DNA of 23,654 nucleotides from Thalassospira sp. UBA1131 (GTDB taxonomy: Bacteria > Pseudomonadota > Alphaproteobacteria > Rhodospirillales > Thalassospiraceae). The stretch is from assembly GCF_002311515.1 (NCBI RefSeq), contig NZ_DCAO01000091.1, forward strand, positions 30,062 to 53,715, in the 5' to 3' direction. The position numbers and the translations under genes are program-made. The notes below the pieces were generated by a model, which did not search any database, was not told where the DNA came from, and worked only from the letters and a program-made list of their open reading frames with translations. Positions 1 through 8,357 of the stretch are shown in pieces. Each line of letters begins with the position of its first letter. Position 1 is the stretch's first letter.

Positions 1-1006
1 GACCGCGCGCCTCGCTTGGCTTAACGCCATAGGCGTCTTTATAGCTGCGAGAAAAATGGCTGCTGTTGGAAAAGCCGGTGGCAAAGGCGATCTCGGAAAT
101 GGTCAGGGCGCTTTGCGTCAAAAGCTTGCGGGCATGTTCAAGCCGGACCTGACGATAGGTTTCAAGAAACGACTTGCCAAGATGCTGATCAAACAGGCGA
201 TCAAGCTGCCGGGTTGAAAGTCTGGCGAAGCGCGCCATTTCGTCGCGGGTTTTCGGATCTTCGATGGTGGTTTCCATCTTTTCGAGAACCCGAAGCAATC
301 CGGCATGATGGACGTTATAGCGTTCGGCAAGCGATGCCCGCTGCGGGCCGCCCGATTGCCCGACTTGTGTGTGCAGGTACCAGTCCGACACCCGGGTTGC
401 GAAATCCGCACCAAGGTTTTCGGCGATCATGGCATGCATCATGTCAAGCGGTGCCACCCCGCCGCCACAGGTGATGCGATCCCCGTCAATGACAAACCGT
501 GCGCGTTGCGGTTCCAGATCGGGAAAGGCTTCGATCAGGGCGGGGGCATGTTCCCAGTGAATGGTGAATTGACGTTGCCCCAGAAGCCCGGCGGCGGCCA
601 GAACGTAAGCCCCGCTTGATATCCCGCCCATGCGCACGCCCCAGCGCGCCAGTTTGCGCAAATTGCCCAGCATCCCCGGTGCCTGCCATTGCGACGGATG
701 TCCACCGGCACAGATGAACAGGGTGTGCAAACTGGTCGGGGCCTGTGACAGCGGGGTGGTCGGCACCATCGTGCCCGACGAGGACAAAACGTTTCCGCCC
801 GCTGCCGAATAATTCAACACCTTGTAGATCGGCTGACCGGCCAGAAGGTTGGCCGCACGCAGCGGCTCAATCGCCGAGGCATAAGACATCAACGCAAAAT
901 CGGGCAGCAACATGAAACCGATATGCTGGGTGGCCGGAACCGGTTTGGCGTCAAGTTGCCCGGTACGCGGGGTGCGTGTGGTTCTGTTTTGGGTGTCTGA
1001 GCTCAT
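1..1006 (-). CDS. GlxA-type AraC transcriptional regulator (GbdR-like), C-terminus cut by window edge
   Basis: Reading the minus strand from ATG at 1006 gives 335 uninterrupted codons to the window edge. Residues about 27-190 form a DJ-1/PfpI (GATase1-like) sensor domain (HIGFMLLPDFALMSYASAIE near 28-47). The C-terminal part is an AraC helix-turn-helix pair, with the second-HTH signature FSNSSHFSRSYKDAYGVKPSEA close to the edge written here in part: HFSRSYKDAYG. The elbow that carries Cys in DJ-1 enzymes reads GGISSGAYVL, with Ser130 in place of Cys, as expected for a ligand-sensing rather than catalytic domain. It is divergent from soxBDAG. In Pseudomonas, GbdR, a member of this subfamily, activates glycine betaine, dimethylglycine and sarcosine catabolic genes, so control of sox is the natural inference. 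The last residues lie outside the window. Family call is firm; the GbdR role is inferred from position. Confidence 0.9.
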   Translation of the reverse strand, partial: MSSDTQNRTTRTPRTGQLDAKPVPATQHIGFMLLPDFALMSYASAIEPLRAANLLAGQPIYKVLNYSAAGGNVLSSSGTMVPTTPLSQAPTSLHTLFICAGGHPSQWQAPGMLGNLRKLARWGVRMGGISSGAYVLAAAGLLGQRQFTIHWEHAPALIEAFPDLEPQRARFVIDGDRITCGGGVAPLDMMHAMIAENLGADFATRVSDWYLHTQVGQSGGPQRASLAERYNVHHAGLLRVLEKMETTIEDPKTRDEMARFARLSTRQLDRLFDQHLGKSFLETYRQVRLEHARKLLTQSALTISEIAFATGFSNSSHFSRSYKDAYGVKPSEARG

Positions 1007-1144
1007 GACGCCGGTATCCCGCGTTGGGCGACAATAATATCGCGATGTCGCATTTGTGTTATTGGATGTCTTTAATAGACAAGCTGCAATTCGCACCTCT
1101 GTCAAGATTGCTGGGTACCCGATGTGGGCAACAGCGAAAGATCG
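1007..1144. promoter_or_regulatory. Divergent regulator/soxB promoter region with two inverted repeats
   Basis: This 138 nt gap between divergent start codons must hold both promoters. Two inverted repeats are visible: GCGACA (1028-1033) with TGTCGC (1046-1051), 12 nt apart, and TGTCT (1067-1071) with AGACA (1077-1081), 5 nt apart. Both arms share a TGTC/GACA core, so they could be related operator half-sites. I see no clean sigma-70 -35/-10 pair. Assignment to the divergent AraC regulator is inference. Confidence 0.45.
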
Positions 1145-2398
1145 ATGATGCGTTATTCAGCCCTGTCATTGCTTGGCAATGCATTTTCCAAGAACAAGAA
1201 CTGGAGGCCGGCTTGGCGCAATCCGGATCCGAAACCGCATTACGATGTCATCATCATCGGCGGTGGCGGGCATGGGTTGGCAACCGCCTATTACCTTTCC
1301 AAGGTGTTTGGCGTGCGCAATGTCGCGGTGCTTGAAAAGGGCTATCTTGGATCGGGGAATATCGGGCGGAATACGACGATCATTCGATCTAACTACCTGC
1401 TTGAAGGCAATAACCCATTCTACGAGTTTTCGATGAAACTGTGGGAAGGCCTTGAGCAGGATTTCAATTTTAACGCCATGGTGTCCCAGCGCGGCGTGAT
1501 CAATCTGTTTCATTCCGATGCCCAGCGCGATGCCTACACGCGCAGGGGCAATGCCATGCGCCTGCACGGGGTGGATGCGGAACTTCTTAACCGTGATCAG
1601 CTGCGTGAAAAGCTGCCATTTCTGGATTATGAAAATGCCCGCTTCCCCATCATGGGCGGGCTGATGCAGGCGCGCGGCGGCACGGTGCGCCATGATGCCG
1701 TTGCGTGGGGCTTTGCGCGCGGGGCCGATCAGAACGGCGTTGATATCATCCAGAATTGCGAAGTTACCGGCATTGAGCGCGATGGCGATCAGATCACCGG
1801 GGTTCAAACCACACGCGGTGCGATCACGTGTAACAAACTGGCCATGGCGGTGGCAGGCAGTTCAAGCCATGTCGCCAAAATGGTCGATATGCGCCTGCCG
1901 ATTGAAAGCCACGCCTTGCAGGCCTTTGTGTCCGAAGGATTGAAACCGTTCATCGATACCGTGGTCACCTTTGGCGCGGGGCATTTTTATGTGTCGCAAT
2001 CAGATAAGGGCGGGCTGGTTTTTGGCGGGGATATCGAAGGATATAACTCCTACGCCCAGCGCGGAAACCTCGCGTGCGTGGAACATGTGGCCGAGGCCGG
2101 CATGGCGATGATCCCCGCACTTTCGCGGGTGCGTATCCTGCGCAGTTGGGGCGGGATCATGGATATGAGCATGGATGGGTCGCCGATCATGGATCGCACC
2201 CATCTTGCCAACCTCTATTTCAATGGTGGTTGGTGTTATGGCGGGTTCAAGGCAACCCCGGCGTCGGGATATTGCTTTGCCCATTTGCTGGCGACCGATA
2301 CGCCGCATGAAACCGCAACCGCGTTTCGCATGGACCGCTTTGCACGCGGTTATCTTCTGGATGAAAAGGGCGTTGGCGCCCAGGCCAACCTGCATTGA
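1145..2398 (+). CDS. soxB: Sarcosine oxidase beta subunit (SoxB)
   Basis: This is the flavin-bearing catalytic subunit of heterotetrameric sarcosine oxidase (sarcosine + H4folate + O2 to glycine + 5,10-methylene-H4folate + H2O2). It opens with RYSALSLLGNAF and a Rossmann FAD motif, YDVIIIGGGGHGLATAYYL. The SNYLLEGNNPFYEFS stretch after RNTTIIRS is typical of SoxB. In VRHDAVAWG, His183 matches the family residue that covalently holds FMN. I start at ATG 1145, with GAAAG at 1136-1140 ahead of it; ATG 1148 is equally possible, and an upstream in-frame GTG at 1124 would add seven residues with no family support. Length is about 417 aa, usual for SoxB. It is first in soxBDAG, 12 nt before soxD. 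The identification is very secure. Confidence 0.96.
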   Translation: MMRYSALSLLGNAFSKNKNWRPAWRNPDPKPHYDVIIIGGGGHGLATAYYLSKVFGVRNVAVLEKGYLGSGNIGRNTTIIRSNYLLEGNNPFYEFSMKLWEGLEQDFNFNAMVSQRGVINLFHSDAQRDAYTRRGNAMRLHGVDAELLNRDQLREKLPFLDYENARFPIMGGLMQARGGTVRHDAVAWGFARGADQNGVDIIQNCEVTGIERDGDQITGVQTTRGAITCNKLAMAVAGSSSHVAKMVDMRLPIESHALQAFVSEGLKPFIDTVVTFGAGHFYVSQSDKGGLVFGGDIEGYNSYAQRGNLACVEHVAEAGMAMIPALSRVRILRSWGGIMDMSMDGSPIMDRTHLANLYFNGGWCYGGFKATPASGYCFAHLLATDTPHETATAFRMDRFARGYLLDEKGVGAQANLH

Positions 2399-2410
2399 GG
2401 AAATTTGGTA

Positions 2411-2689
2411 ATGAGTAGTCTTGTCAAATGTCCTCATTGCGGTTTGCGCCCACGCGAGGAATTCACAATCCGCGGCGAAGTCGCCACCCCGCGCCCAAAT
2501 GCAGGTGCCGATGAAGCCGTATGGTTCGATCATGTATATCTGCGCGACAACCCGCGTGGTGAACATAGCGAATACTGGCATCATTCCGGCGGGTGTCGCC
2601 GCTGGCTGGTGCTAACCCGTGATACCGTGACCCACGAAACGTCTGACGTCGTCGATGCAAGCACCTTGAAATTGGGGGAAGGGGCATGA
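2411..2689 (+). CDS. soxD: Sarcosine oxidase delta subunit (SoxD), zinc-binding
   Basis: A 92-residue protein with the SoxD pattern: a CPHCG knuckle (Cys7, Cys10) and a later HHSGGCRRW motif (His57/58, Cys62), together the zinc ligand set of the family. The RDTVTHE tail motif is also typical. It stabilises the tetramer and has no catalytic role of its own. ATG 2411 is preferred because GAGGAAA (2397-2403) sits at a normal distance; an in-frame TTG at 2405 would leave almost no spacing. The stop overlaps the soxA start by 4 nt (ATGA), indicating translational coupling. Confidence 0.95.
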   Translation: MSSLVKCPHCGLRPREEFTIRGEVATPRPNAGADEAVWFDHVYLRDNPRGEHSEYWHHSGGCRRWLVLTRDTVTHETSDVVDASTLKLGEGA

Positions 2690-5661
2690 CCAGTTTCCGT
2701 ATTGATGGCGGTACCCTGATTGACCGCAATGATGTGCGCCGATTTACCTTTAATGGCGAGGCGCTCACTGGCTTTGGTGGCGATACGGTTGCATCAGGCC
2801 TTTTGGCCAATGGCAAGCAGTTGGTCGGGCGCAGTTTCAAATATCACCGTCCGCGCGGCATCCTGACCGCCGGGGCGGCGGAACCCAACGCGCTTCTGAC
2901 CATCGGGCGGGACGGGCGGCGCGATCCCAATACCCGTGCGACCATGGCGGAACTGTTTGACGGGCTTGAAGCCAGATCGCAGAACTGCTGGCCGAATGTC
3001 AATTTTGATATCGGTGCGGCCAACGGGTTGTTGGGGCCGCTTTTAGGCGCCGGGTTCTATTACAAGACCTTCATGTGGCCGGCTGCCTTTTGGGAAAAGG
3101 TCTATGAACCCCTGATCCGCAAGGCCGCTGGTTTGGGGCGGGCAAGCTATGATCCCGACCCCGGCTATTACGAAAAATGCTGGGCACATTGTGATCTTCT
3201 GGTGATCGGGGCGGGGCCAGCTGGGCTTGCTGCTGCCCTGACGGCCGGGCGGGCCGGGGCGCGGGTGATCATTGCCGACGAAGGGGCGCAACTTGGCGGT
3301 GGTTTGATCGCCGAAGGAAGCCCGGTGGGTGGTAAACCAGCCGACACAGTGCTTGCCGATATCATTGGTGAATTGCACGCCCTTCCCAATGTCGAGATCA
3401 AAAAACGCACAACCGTTTTTGCCGCCTATGACGATCAGGTGTTTGGCGCGGTCGAACGGGTGCAAAAGCATCTGCCCGAGCACGAGATTAACCCCCATCG
3501 CGCCATGGAACGCCTGTGGCGGATTGTCGCCCGACAGGTGGTGCTGGCGACCGGGGCGGAAGAGCGACCGATTGTCTTCGGCGGCAATGATCGCCCGGGC
3601 GTCATGATGGCCGGGGCCATGCGCACCTATTTGAATGGTTATGGCGTGGCACCGGGTAAACGGGTGGCGCTGTTTGCCAATAACAGTCAGGCCTATCAGA
3701 CCGCGATGGACCTTGAGGCACGTGGTATCGAGGTTGCCGCGATCATTGATCCGCGCACCTGCCCGAACATTGATTATGACGGTAAGGCACGCCTGATTGC
3801 CGGTGCGATGGTGCGTGATACTGCGGGTCGCAAGGCGATCAAGTCTATCACCGTCCGCCATGATGACGGCCGTGACGAGGTGATTGCGGTAGATGCCCTT
3901 GGCGTATCAGGCGGTTATAGCCCGATTGTGCATCTGGCCTGCCATCGCGTTGGCAAACCGGTCTGGTCGGACGCGCATGTCGGTTTCATGCCGCCGGAAA
4001 ATACCGATGGCATGACGCCCTGCGGGGCAGTTGCCGGAAAAGCCGGTATTGCGGCCTGTTTTGCTGACGGCGGTGTTGCCGCGGTCAAGGCGCTGGCGGA
4101 ACTGGGTGTGATGGGCGAGGCCGCATCACTCCCCGGTGTCGAACAGAGTGAGGAAAAAGTCGACCCTATTCAGCCGATCTGGCATGTCGCTTCAAGCAAG
4201 GGCAAGGCCTTTGTCGATTTTCAGAATGACGTCGCGGCATCTGACATCACGCTTGCCATGCGCGAAGGTTATGATCATGTCGAACTTGCCAAACGCTATA
4301 CCACCAACGGCATGGCAACCGATCAGGGCAAGACATCCAATGTGAATGCCATTGGTATTCTGGCCGAAAACAAGGGTGTCTCGCCCGGCGAAATCGGCAC
4401 AACAACCTTCCGCCCGTTCTACACGCCGGTATCGTTTGGTGCGCTGGTTGGCGCATCCAAGGGAATGGATTTCCAGCCGGTGCGCAAATCCCCCTTGCAT
4501 GGCTGGGCGGAACGCAATGGTGCGAAGTTCGTCGAAACCGGGCTTTGGTATCGGTCAAGCTGGTTCCCGAAGGATGGCGAGACCTTCTGGCGTGACAGCG
4601 TTGATCGTGAAGTCAACGCGGTTCGGACCAAGGTTGGCATCTGTGATGTGTCTACCCTTGGCAAGATCGAGATTTTTGGTGCGGATGCGGCAGAGTTCCT
4701 GAACCGGGTTTATTGCAATGCCTTTCTGAAATTGCCGGTTGGCAAGGCGCGCTATGGCATCATGCTGCGCGAGGATGGCTTTGTGTATGATGACGGCACG
4801 ACAAGCTGTCTTGGCGAAAACCATTACTTCATGACGACGACGACAGCGCTTGCCGCTGGGGTTTTGACCCATCTGGAATTCTGTGCGCAGGTGTTGTGGC
4901 CGGAGTTGGATGTCCGTTTGGCATCGGCAACCGATCAATGGGCGCAGATGGCGATTGCCGGGCCCAAATCGCGTGATGTTCTGTCCAAGATTATTGATGA
5001 CGATATTTCGAACGAGGCATTCCCGTTCCTGGCGGCGCGCGAAGTGTCGATGTTTGGCGGGCGGCTTAAGGGGCGGTTGTTTAGAATTTCGTTTTCGGGC
5101 GAGTTGGCCTTTGAAATTGCCGTGCCTGCCGGATATGGCGAAAGTGTCGCCGATGCGATCATGGCTGCCGGGGAAGAATTCGGCATTACGCCCTATGGCA
5201 CCGAGGCGCTTGGCGTCATGCGGATCGAAAAGGGCCATGTCACCCACGCAGAAATTAACGGCACGGTCACACCAGCCGATCTGGGGATGGGCAAGATGGT
5301 GTCAGCCAAGAAAGATGATTTCATCGGTCGGGTCATGAACCTGCGCGAAGGTTTGGTGGACCCAGACCGTCCGTCGCTTGTCGGGATCAAGCCGAAATCA
5401 CCGTCGGACAAGTTCGCCACCGGATCGCATATCCTTAATCCCGGTGATGACGTCAGTCTTGCCAATGATCAGGGCTATGTTACCTCGATGTGTCACTCGC
5501 CGACATTGGGCCATGCGATTGGCTTGGCGCTGGTGAAAAACGGCCCGAGCCGCGTTGGTGAGGAAGTGACCATCTGGAACGGTTTGGCCGGAAAGACTGT
5601 CACCGGCATCCTTTGCAATCCTGCCTTTGTCGACCCGGAAAATGAGAAGCTCCATGCGTGA
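2686..5661 (+). CDS. soxA: Sarcosine oxidase alpha subunit (SoxA)
   Basis: A 991-residue subunit, full length for the family (about 970-1000). Residues about 15-100 form the ubiquitin-like/2Fe-2S-fold N-terminal domain without an evident cluster-binding Cys set (FNGEALTGFGGDTVASGLLA). A dinucleotide-binding domain follows, with LLVIGAGPAGLAAALTAGRA (Gly175-Gly180 core) and a second ATGAEERP element near 288-295; in the family it binds NAD+. From about residue 600 to the end lies a GcvT-like aminomethyltransferase domain (SPLHGWAERNGAKF; ALGVMRIEKGHVTHAEING), which binds tetrahydrofolate and receives the formaldehyde unit through an internal channel. The start overlaps soxD by 4 nt. The soxG start lies inside its last codons. 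No frameshift or missing domain is seen. Confidence 0.97.
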   Translation: MTSFRIDGGTLIDRNDVRRFTFNGEALTGFGGDTVASGLLANGKQLVGRSFKYHRPRGILTAGAAEPNALLTIGRDGRRDPNTRATMAELFDGLEARSQNCWPNVNFDIGAANGLLGPLLGAGFYYKTFMWPAAFWEKVYEPLIRKAAGLGRASYDPDPGYYEKCWAHCDLLVIGAGPAGLAAALTAGRAGARVIIADEGAQLGGGLIAEGSPVGGKPADTVLADIIGELHALPNVEIKKRTTVFAAYDDQVFGAVERVQKHLPEHEINPHRAMERLWRIVARQVVLATGAEERPIVFGGNDRPGVMMAGAMRTYLNGYGVAPGKRVALFANNSQAYQTAMDLEARGIEVAAIIDPRTCPNIDYDGKARLIAGAMVRDTAGRKAIKSITVRHDDGRDEVIAVDALGVSGGYSPIVHLACHRVGKPVWSDAHVGFMPPENTDGMTPCGAVAGKAGIAACFADGGVAAVKALAELGVMGEAASLPGVEQSEEKVDPIQPIWHVASSKGKAFVDFQNDVAASDITLAMREGYDHVELAKRYTTNGMATDQGKTSNVNAIGILAENKGVSPGEIGTTTFRPFYTPVSFGALVGASKGMDFQPVRKSPLHGWAERNGAKFVETGLWYRSSWFPKDGETFWRDSVDREVNAVRTKVGICDVSTLGKIEIFGADAAEFLNRVYCNAFLKLPVGKARYGIMLREDGFVYDDGTTSCLGENHYFMTTTTALAAGVLTHLEFCAQVLWPELDVRLASATDQWAQMAIAGPKSRDVLSKIIDDDISNEAFPFLAAREVSMFGGRLKGRLFRISFSGELAFEIAVPAGYGESVADAIMAAGEEFGITPYGTEALGVMRIEKGHVTHAEINGTVTPADLGMGKMVSAKKDDFIGRVMNLREGLVDPDRPSLVGIKPKSPSDKFATGSHILNPGDDVSLANDQGYVTSMCHSPTLGHAIGLALVKNGPSRVGEEVTIWNGLAGKTVTGILCNPAFVDPENEKLHA

Positions 5662-6196
5662 TTATCCACTCGAAAACCGTAGCGCATTTCCGCCCCTCGT
5701 CGCGGCGGGTGCGGGTGCATCGATCAATCTCGCCCCGGTGACAGGTGGCTTTGTCATCCATGTGCTGGGCGATGCCAAAAGCGATGAAGCTGCCTTAAGC
5801 ACGGCAATCAAAACGATTGCCCCGGATCTCGGCACCGATTTGCGCAAATCAGCGCCAAATCAGTGGTTCTGGGTGGGGGATGCAGATGTTTCTTCTGACC
5901 GGTTGGCAGAAATTCAGGCGGGGCTGGTCAATCAATTTGCACTGGCCGATCAGACGCACGGCCGGGTGCGCATGAGGTTGTCGGGCGTTTCGTCGCGAAC
6001 GGTTCTGGCCAAGGGCACCATGGTTGATCTGTCCGCCGATGTGTTTGCCATGGGTCAGTCGGCCATGACCCAGATTGGGCACATCGGGGCAATGATCACG
6101 CGCATCGAAGATGACAGTTTCGAGCTGATTGTTTTGCGCAGCTTTGCCGGTAGCCTTTGGGATGAATTGCACCATATGGCGGCCGAGTTCCGCTAA
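5654..6196 (+). CDS. soxG: Sarcosine oxidase gamma subunit (SoxG)
   Basis: A 180-residue protein completing soxBDAG. It has the SoxG pattern: a weakly conserved N-terminal half, then QWFWVGD, a DLSADVF-type segment and the C-terminal FELIVLRSFAGSLWDELH. The fold belongs with the GcvT/YgfZ-like gamma subunits and is structural at the interface with SoxA. ATG 5654 is chosen because GAGAAG (5644-5649) sits just upstream and it gives an 8 nt overlap with soxA; an in-frame ATG at 5642 is a weaker alternative. The stop is only 5 bp from the stop of the convergent argE. No glyA, folD or purU follows, unlike many sox clusters. Confidence 0.93.
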   Translation: MRDYPLENRSAFPPLVAAGAGASINLAPVTGGFVIHVLGDAKSDEAALSTAIKTIAPDLGTDLRKSAPNQWFWVGDADVSSDRLAEIQAGLVNQFALADQTHGRVRMRLSGVSSRTVLAKGTMVDLSADVFAMGQSAMTQIGHIGAMITRIEDDSFELIVLRSFAGSLWDELHHMAAEFR

Positions 6197-6201
6197 GCCG
6201 G

Positions 6202-7380
6202 TTACTTGACCAAAACCGCCAGAAGCTTGTCGAGGAACACTTCGCAGCGGCCCAACTGATCAAGCTCGATGAATTCGTCGGGCTTGTGGGCCTGTTCGAT
6301 ACTGCCCGGGCCACAGACCACGGTCGGGATATCGCCAAGGGCCGAAAATGCGCCGGCTTCTGTGCCGAAGCTGACCTTGCCGGTGGTGTTGGCACCCGTG
6401 AGCGCCATGACAAGTTTGGTGACTTCTTCGTCATCGCCGGTGGCAAGGCCCGGCATATCGGAAATCACTTCAACCTCGATGCCGACATCGTCGTAAATCT
6501 CGCGCATTTCGGGCTGAAGGGTATTTTCGATGTAATCGTAAATCTTGGCTTTAAGTGCTTCGCGATCATCATTGGGCAGATTGCGGAATTCGAAATCGAC
6601 AAAGCAATTCTGCGGAATGATGTTGAGCTGCGTACCACCCTTGATCACACCGGTGTGGAAGGTGGTGTGGTTCGGATCAAACTCGTCATCATGCGGGCCG
6701 TTTTCGCGGCATTCGCGGCCAAGCTTGCGCAGGAACACCACCAGTTCGGCAGCAAATTCAACCGCATTGACCCCTTCGCGCGGCAAAGACGAGTGCCCGG
6801 AACGGCCGGTGAAATGCGCACGCGCCGAAAATTTGCCTTTGTGCTGGGTGATGACCTTCATCTCGGTCGGTTCGCCAACGATGCACATGGCTGGTTTGTG
6901 TGGCAGATTGTTGATGGCTTCAACCAGACTGGGCACACCCAGACAGCCGACTTCCTCGTCATAGGTGAAAGCCAGATGGATTGGCACCCGAAGGTTGGCG
7001 TTCTTGAAAGTTTCCGCCTTGGTCAGAAGGCAGGCGAGAAAACCCTTCATGTCGCACGATCCGCGGCCATAAAGTTTGTCGTCGCGGATATCAATCTCGT
7101 AGGGATCGGATGCCCAGTTCTGGCCTTCGGTCGGGACCACGTCGCTGTGGCCTGACAGGATCACACCGCCCGCAACGTCCGGGCCGATGGTGGCATAAAG
7201 GTTGGCCTTGGTATCCGTCGGGTCGCGCACAACCAGCGTGTCATAGCCCAAACCGTCAAGAAACGCCTTCACCTCGTCAATCAGCGCCAGATTGGGCGTC
7301 ATGCTGACGGATTGGTGGCGGATCAGTTTGCGGCACCATTCAATGGTATTTTCTGACGGGGCAAGTGCGGCGGTGGTCAT
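6202..7380 (-). CDS. argE: Acetylornithine deacetylase (ArgE), M20 metallopeptidase family
   Basis: A 392-residue cytoplasmic di-zinc amidohydrolase expected to hydrolyse N-acetylornithine to ornithine and acetate in arginine synthesis. M20 landmarks are all present: GHSDVVP (His78, Asp80), GRGSCDMKG (bridging Asp110), TYDEEVGCLG (general base Glu142 and ligand Glu143), VGEPTEM (Glu170) and a late AHKPDEF (His365). A dimerisation insert lies between about residues 180 and 290 (FTGRSGHSSLPREGVNAVEFA). ATG 7380 overlaps the nadK stop by 4 nt, so the two are probably co-transcribed and coupled. Related M20 enzymes such as succinyl-diaminopimelate desuccinylase are the main alternative, but the DMKGFLAC and overall pattern favour ArgE. 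Whether it acts in biosynthesis or on another N-acyl amino acid cannot be told from sequence. Confidence 0.9.
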   Translation of the reverse strand: MTTAALAPSENTIEWCRKLIRHQSVSMTPNLALIDEVKAFLDGLGYDTLVVRDPTDTKANLYATIGPDVAGGVILSGHSDVVPTEGQNWASDPYEIDIRDDKLYGRGSCDMKGFLACLLTKAETFKNANLRVPIHLAFTYDEEVGCLGVPSLVEAINNLPHKPAMCIVGEPTEMKVITQHKGKFSARAHFTGRSGHSSLPREGVNAVEFAAELVVFLRKLGRECRENGPHDDEFDPNHTTFHTGVIKGGTQLNIIPQNCFVDFEFRNLPNDDREALKAKIYDYIENTLQPEMREIYDDVGIEVEVISDMPGLATGDDEEVTKLVMALTGANTTGKVSFGTEAGAFSALGDIPTVVCGPGSIEQAHKPDEFIELDQLGRCEVFLDKLLAVLVK

Positions 7381-8144
7381 TCGACGAATTGTTCCTTGAG
7401 GATACGTTCTTCAAGATTGTGTTCCGGATCAAACAGCAGCTTGATTTTCATGCTGCGGTCTTCGCGGATTTTCACGCTCGAGACATCGCGAACCTCGGTA
7501 TAGTCGGCAACGGCCGAAACCGGGCGCTTTTCGGGGTTCTCGATCTGGAAAACGACTTCTGCGCCATGGGGCAAAAGCGCGCCACGCCAGCGACGCGGGC
7601 GAAACGGACTGATCGGTGTGAGCGCGAGCAATCCGCTTCCCATCGGCAGGATCGGGCCATGTGCCGACAGGTTATAGGCCGTGCTTCCGGCCGGGGTGCA
7701 AACAAGCGCGCCGTCGCAAACCAGTTCGGCCAGACGTTCAACGCCATCAACCTTGATGCGCAATTTGGCGGCCTGACGGGTTTCACGCAAAAGCGACACT
7801 TCGTTGATCGCCAGCGCACACAGGCTTTCGCCCGAAACGGTGTGGGCTTCCATCTGAAGCGGGTGAAGCTCGACCGTCTGCGCCTCTGCGATGCGGTCGG
7901 TCAAATTCATTTCGCGGAATTCATTCATCAGAAATCCGACCGTGCCCCGGTTCATGCCATAGATCGGCACCTTGCGGCCCATATAACGGTGCAGGGTTTC
8001 CAGCATGAACCCGTCGCCGCCAAGGGCTACGATCACGTCGGCCTTGTCGGGCGCAATGTGGCCGTATCTGTGTTTTAGCCGGTACATCGCATCCTGTGCG
8101 ATTTTGGTTTCGGCTGCAACGAAGGCGATGGAATCAAGCTGCAT
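7377..8144 (-). CDS. nadK: NAD kinase (NadK)
   Basis: ATP-dependent NAD+ kinase, the main source of NADP+. The protein has the ALGGDGFML motif (GGDG at 42-45, catalytic Asp44), the AINEVSLLR segment (NE motif), VCDGALVCTPAGSTAYNLSAHGP split here as CTPAGSTAYNLSAHGP for nucleotide contacts, and LTPISPF, as in alphaproteobacterial NadK. I start at ATG 8144 (MQLDSIAFVAAE), giving 255 aa, the normal size; an upstream in-frame TTG at 8222 would add 26 residues that do not look like the family. The last bases overlap argE. Only a weak purine-rich Shine-Dalgarno (GATCGAAG) is visible. Confidence 0.93.
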   Translation of the reverse strand: MQLDSIAFVAAETKIAQDAMYRLKHRYGHIAPDKADVIVALGGDGFMLETLHRYMGRKVPIYGMNRGTVGFLMNEFREMNLTDRIAEAQTVELHPLQMEAHTVSGESLCALAINEVSLLRETRQAAKLRIKVDGVERLAELVCDGALVCTPAGSTAYNLSAHGPILPMGSGLLALTPISPFRPRRWRGALLPHGAEVVFQIENPEKRPVSAVADYTEVRDVSSVKIREDRSMKIKLLFDPEHNLEERILKEQFVE

Positions 8145-8357
8145 CTTCGATCCAACGGATGTTTGGGGCTCGCCCGAAAGGGCATGGCCGAACAATAGAG
8201 TACGCTTTGCACTGAATTGCAAGGGGCTGCGTGATGTTCGTCCCCATGCGGATGTTTTGACTAAACACCAGTATGATTGACGGCACGAAAAAAACAGTGG
8301 AACCTGAAAGTTACGGGTTCCGATCCCCGGTTCAAATCAAAAAAACAGAACGGCGCG
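8145..8357. promoter_or_regulatory. Divergent nadK/TetR intergenic region with inverted repeat
   Basis: A 213 nt gap that should carry the nadK promoter (minus) and the TetR promoter (plus). GGAACC (8299-8304) and GGTTCC (8316-8321) form an inverted repeat 11 nt apart, about 40 nt before the TetR start, a typical place for a self-regulating TetR operator. Two A-runs (8288-8294 and 8339-8345) flank it. No clear -35/-10 pair is visible. Operator function is inference. Confidence 0.35.

Noticed and set aside
1024..1335. 103-codon open frame overlapping the start of soxB
   Set aside because: It runs through the soxB flavin motif in another frame and has no recognisable domain.
6286..7155. 289-codon open frame opposite argE
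   Set aside because: The argE frame holds a full set of M20 metal ligands; the opposite frame has no family features.
8305..8340. tRNA T-arm-like string (GGGTTCCGATCCCC) before the TetR gene
   Set aside because: No acceptor, D-arm or anticodon stem can be paired with it and no CCA end follows; it is better read as part of the GGAACC/GGTTCC inverted repeat.
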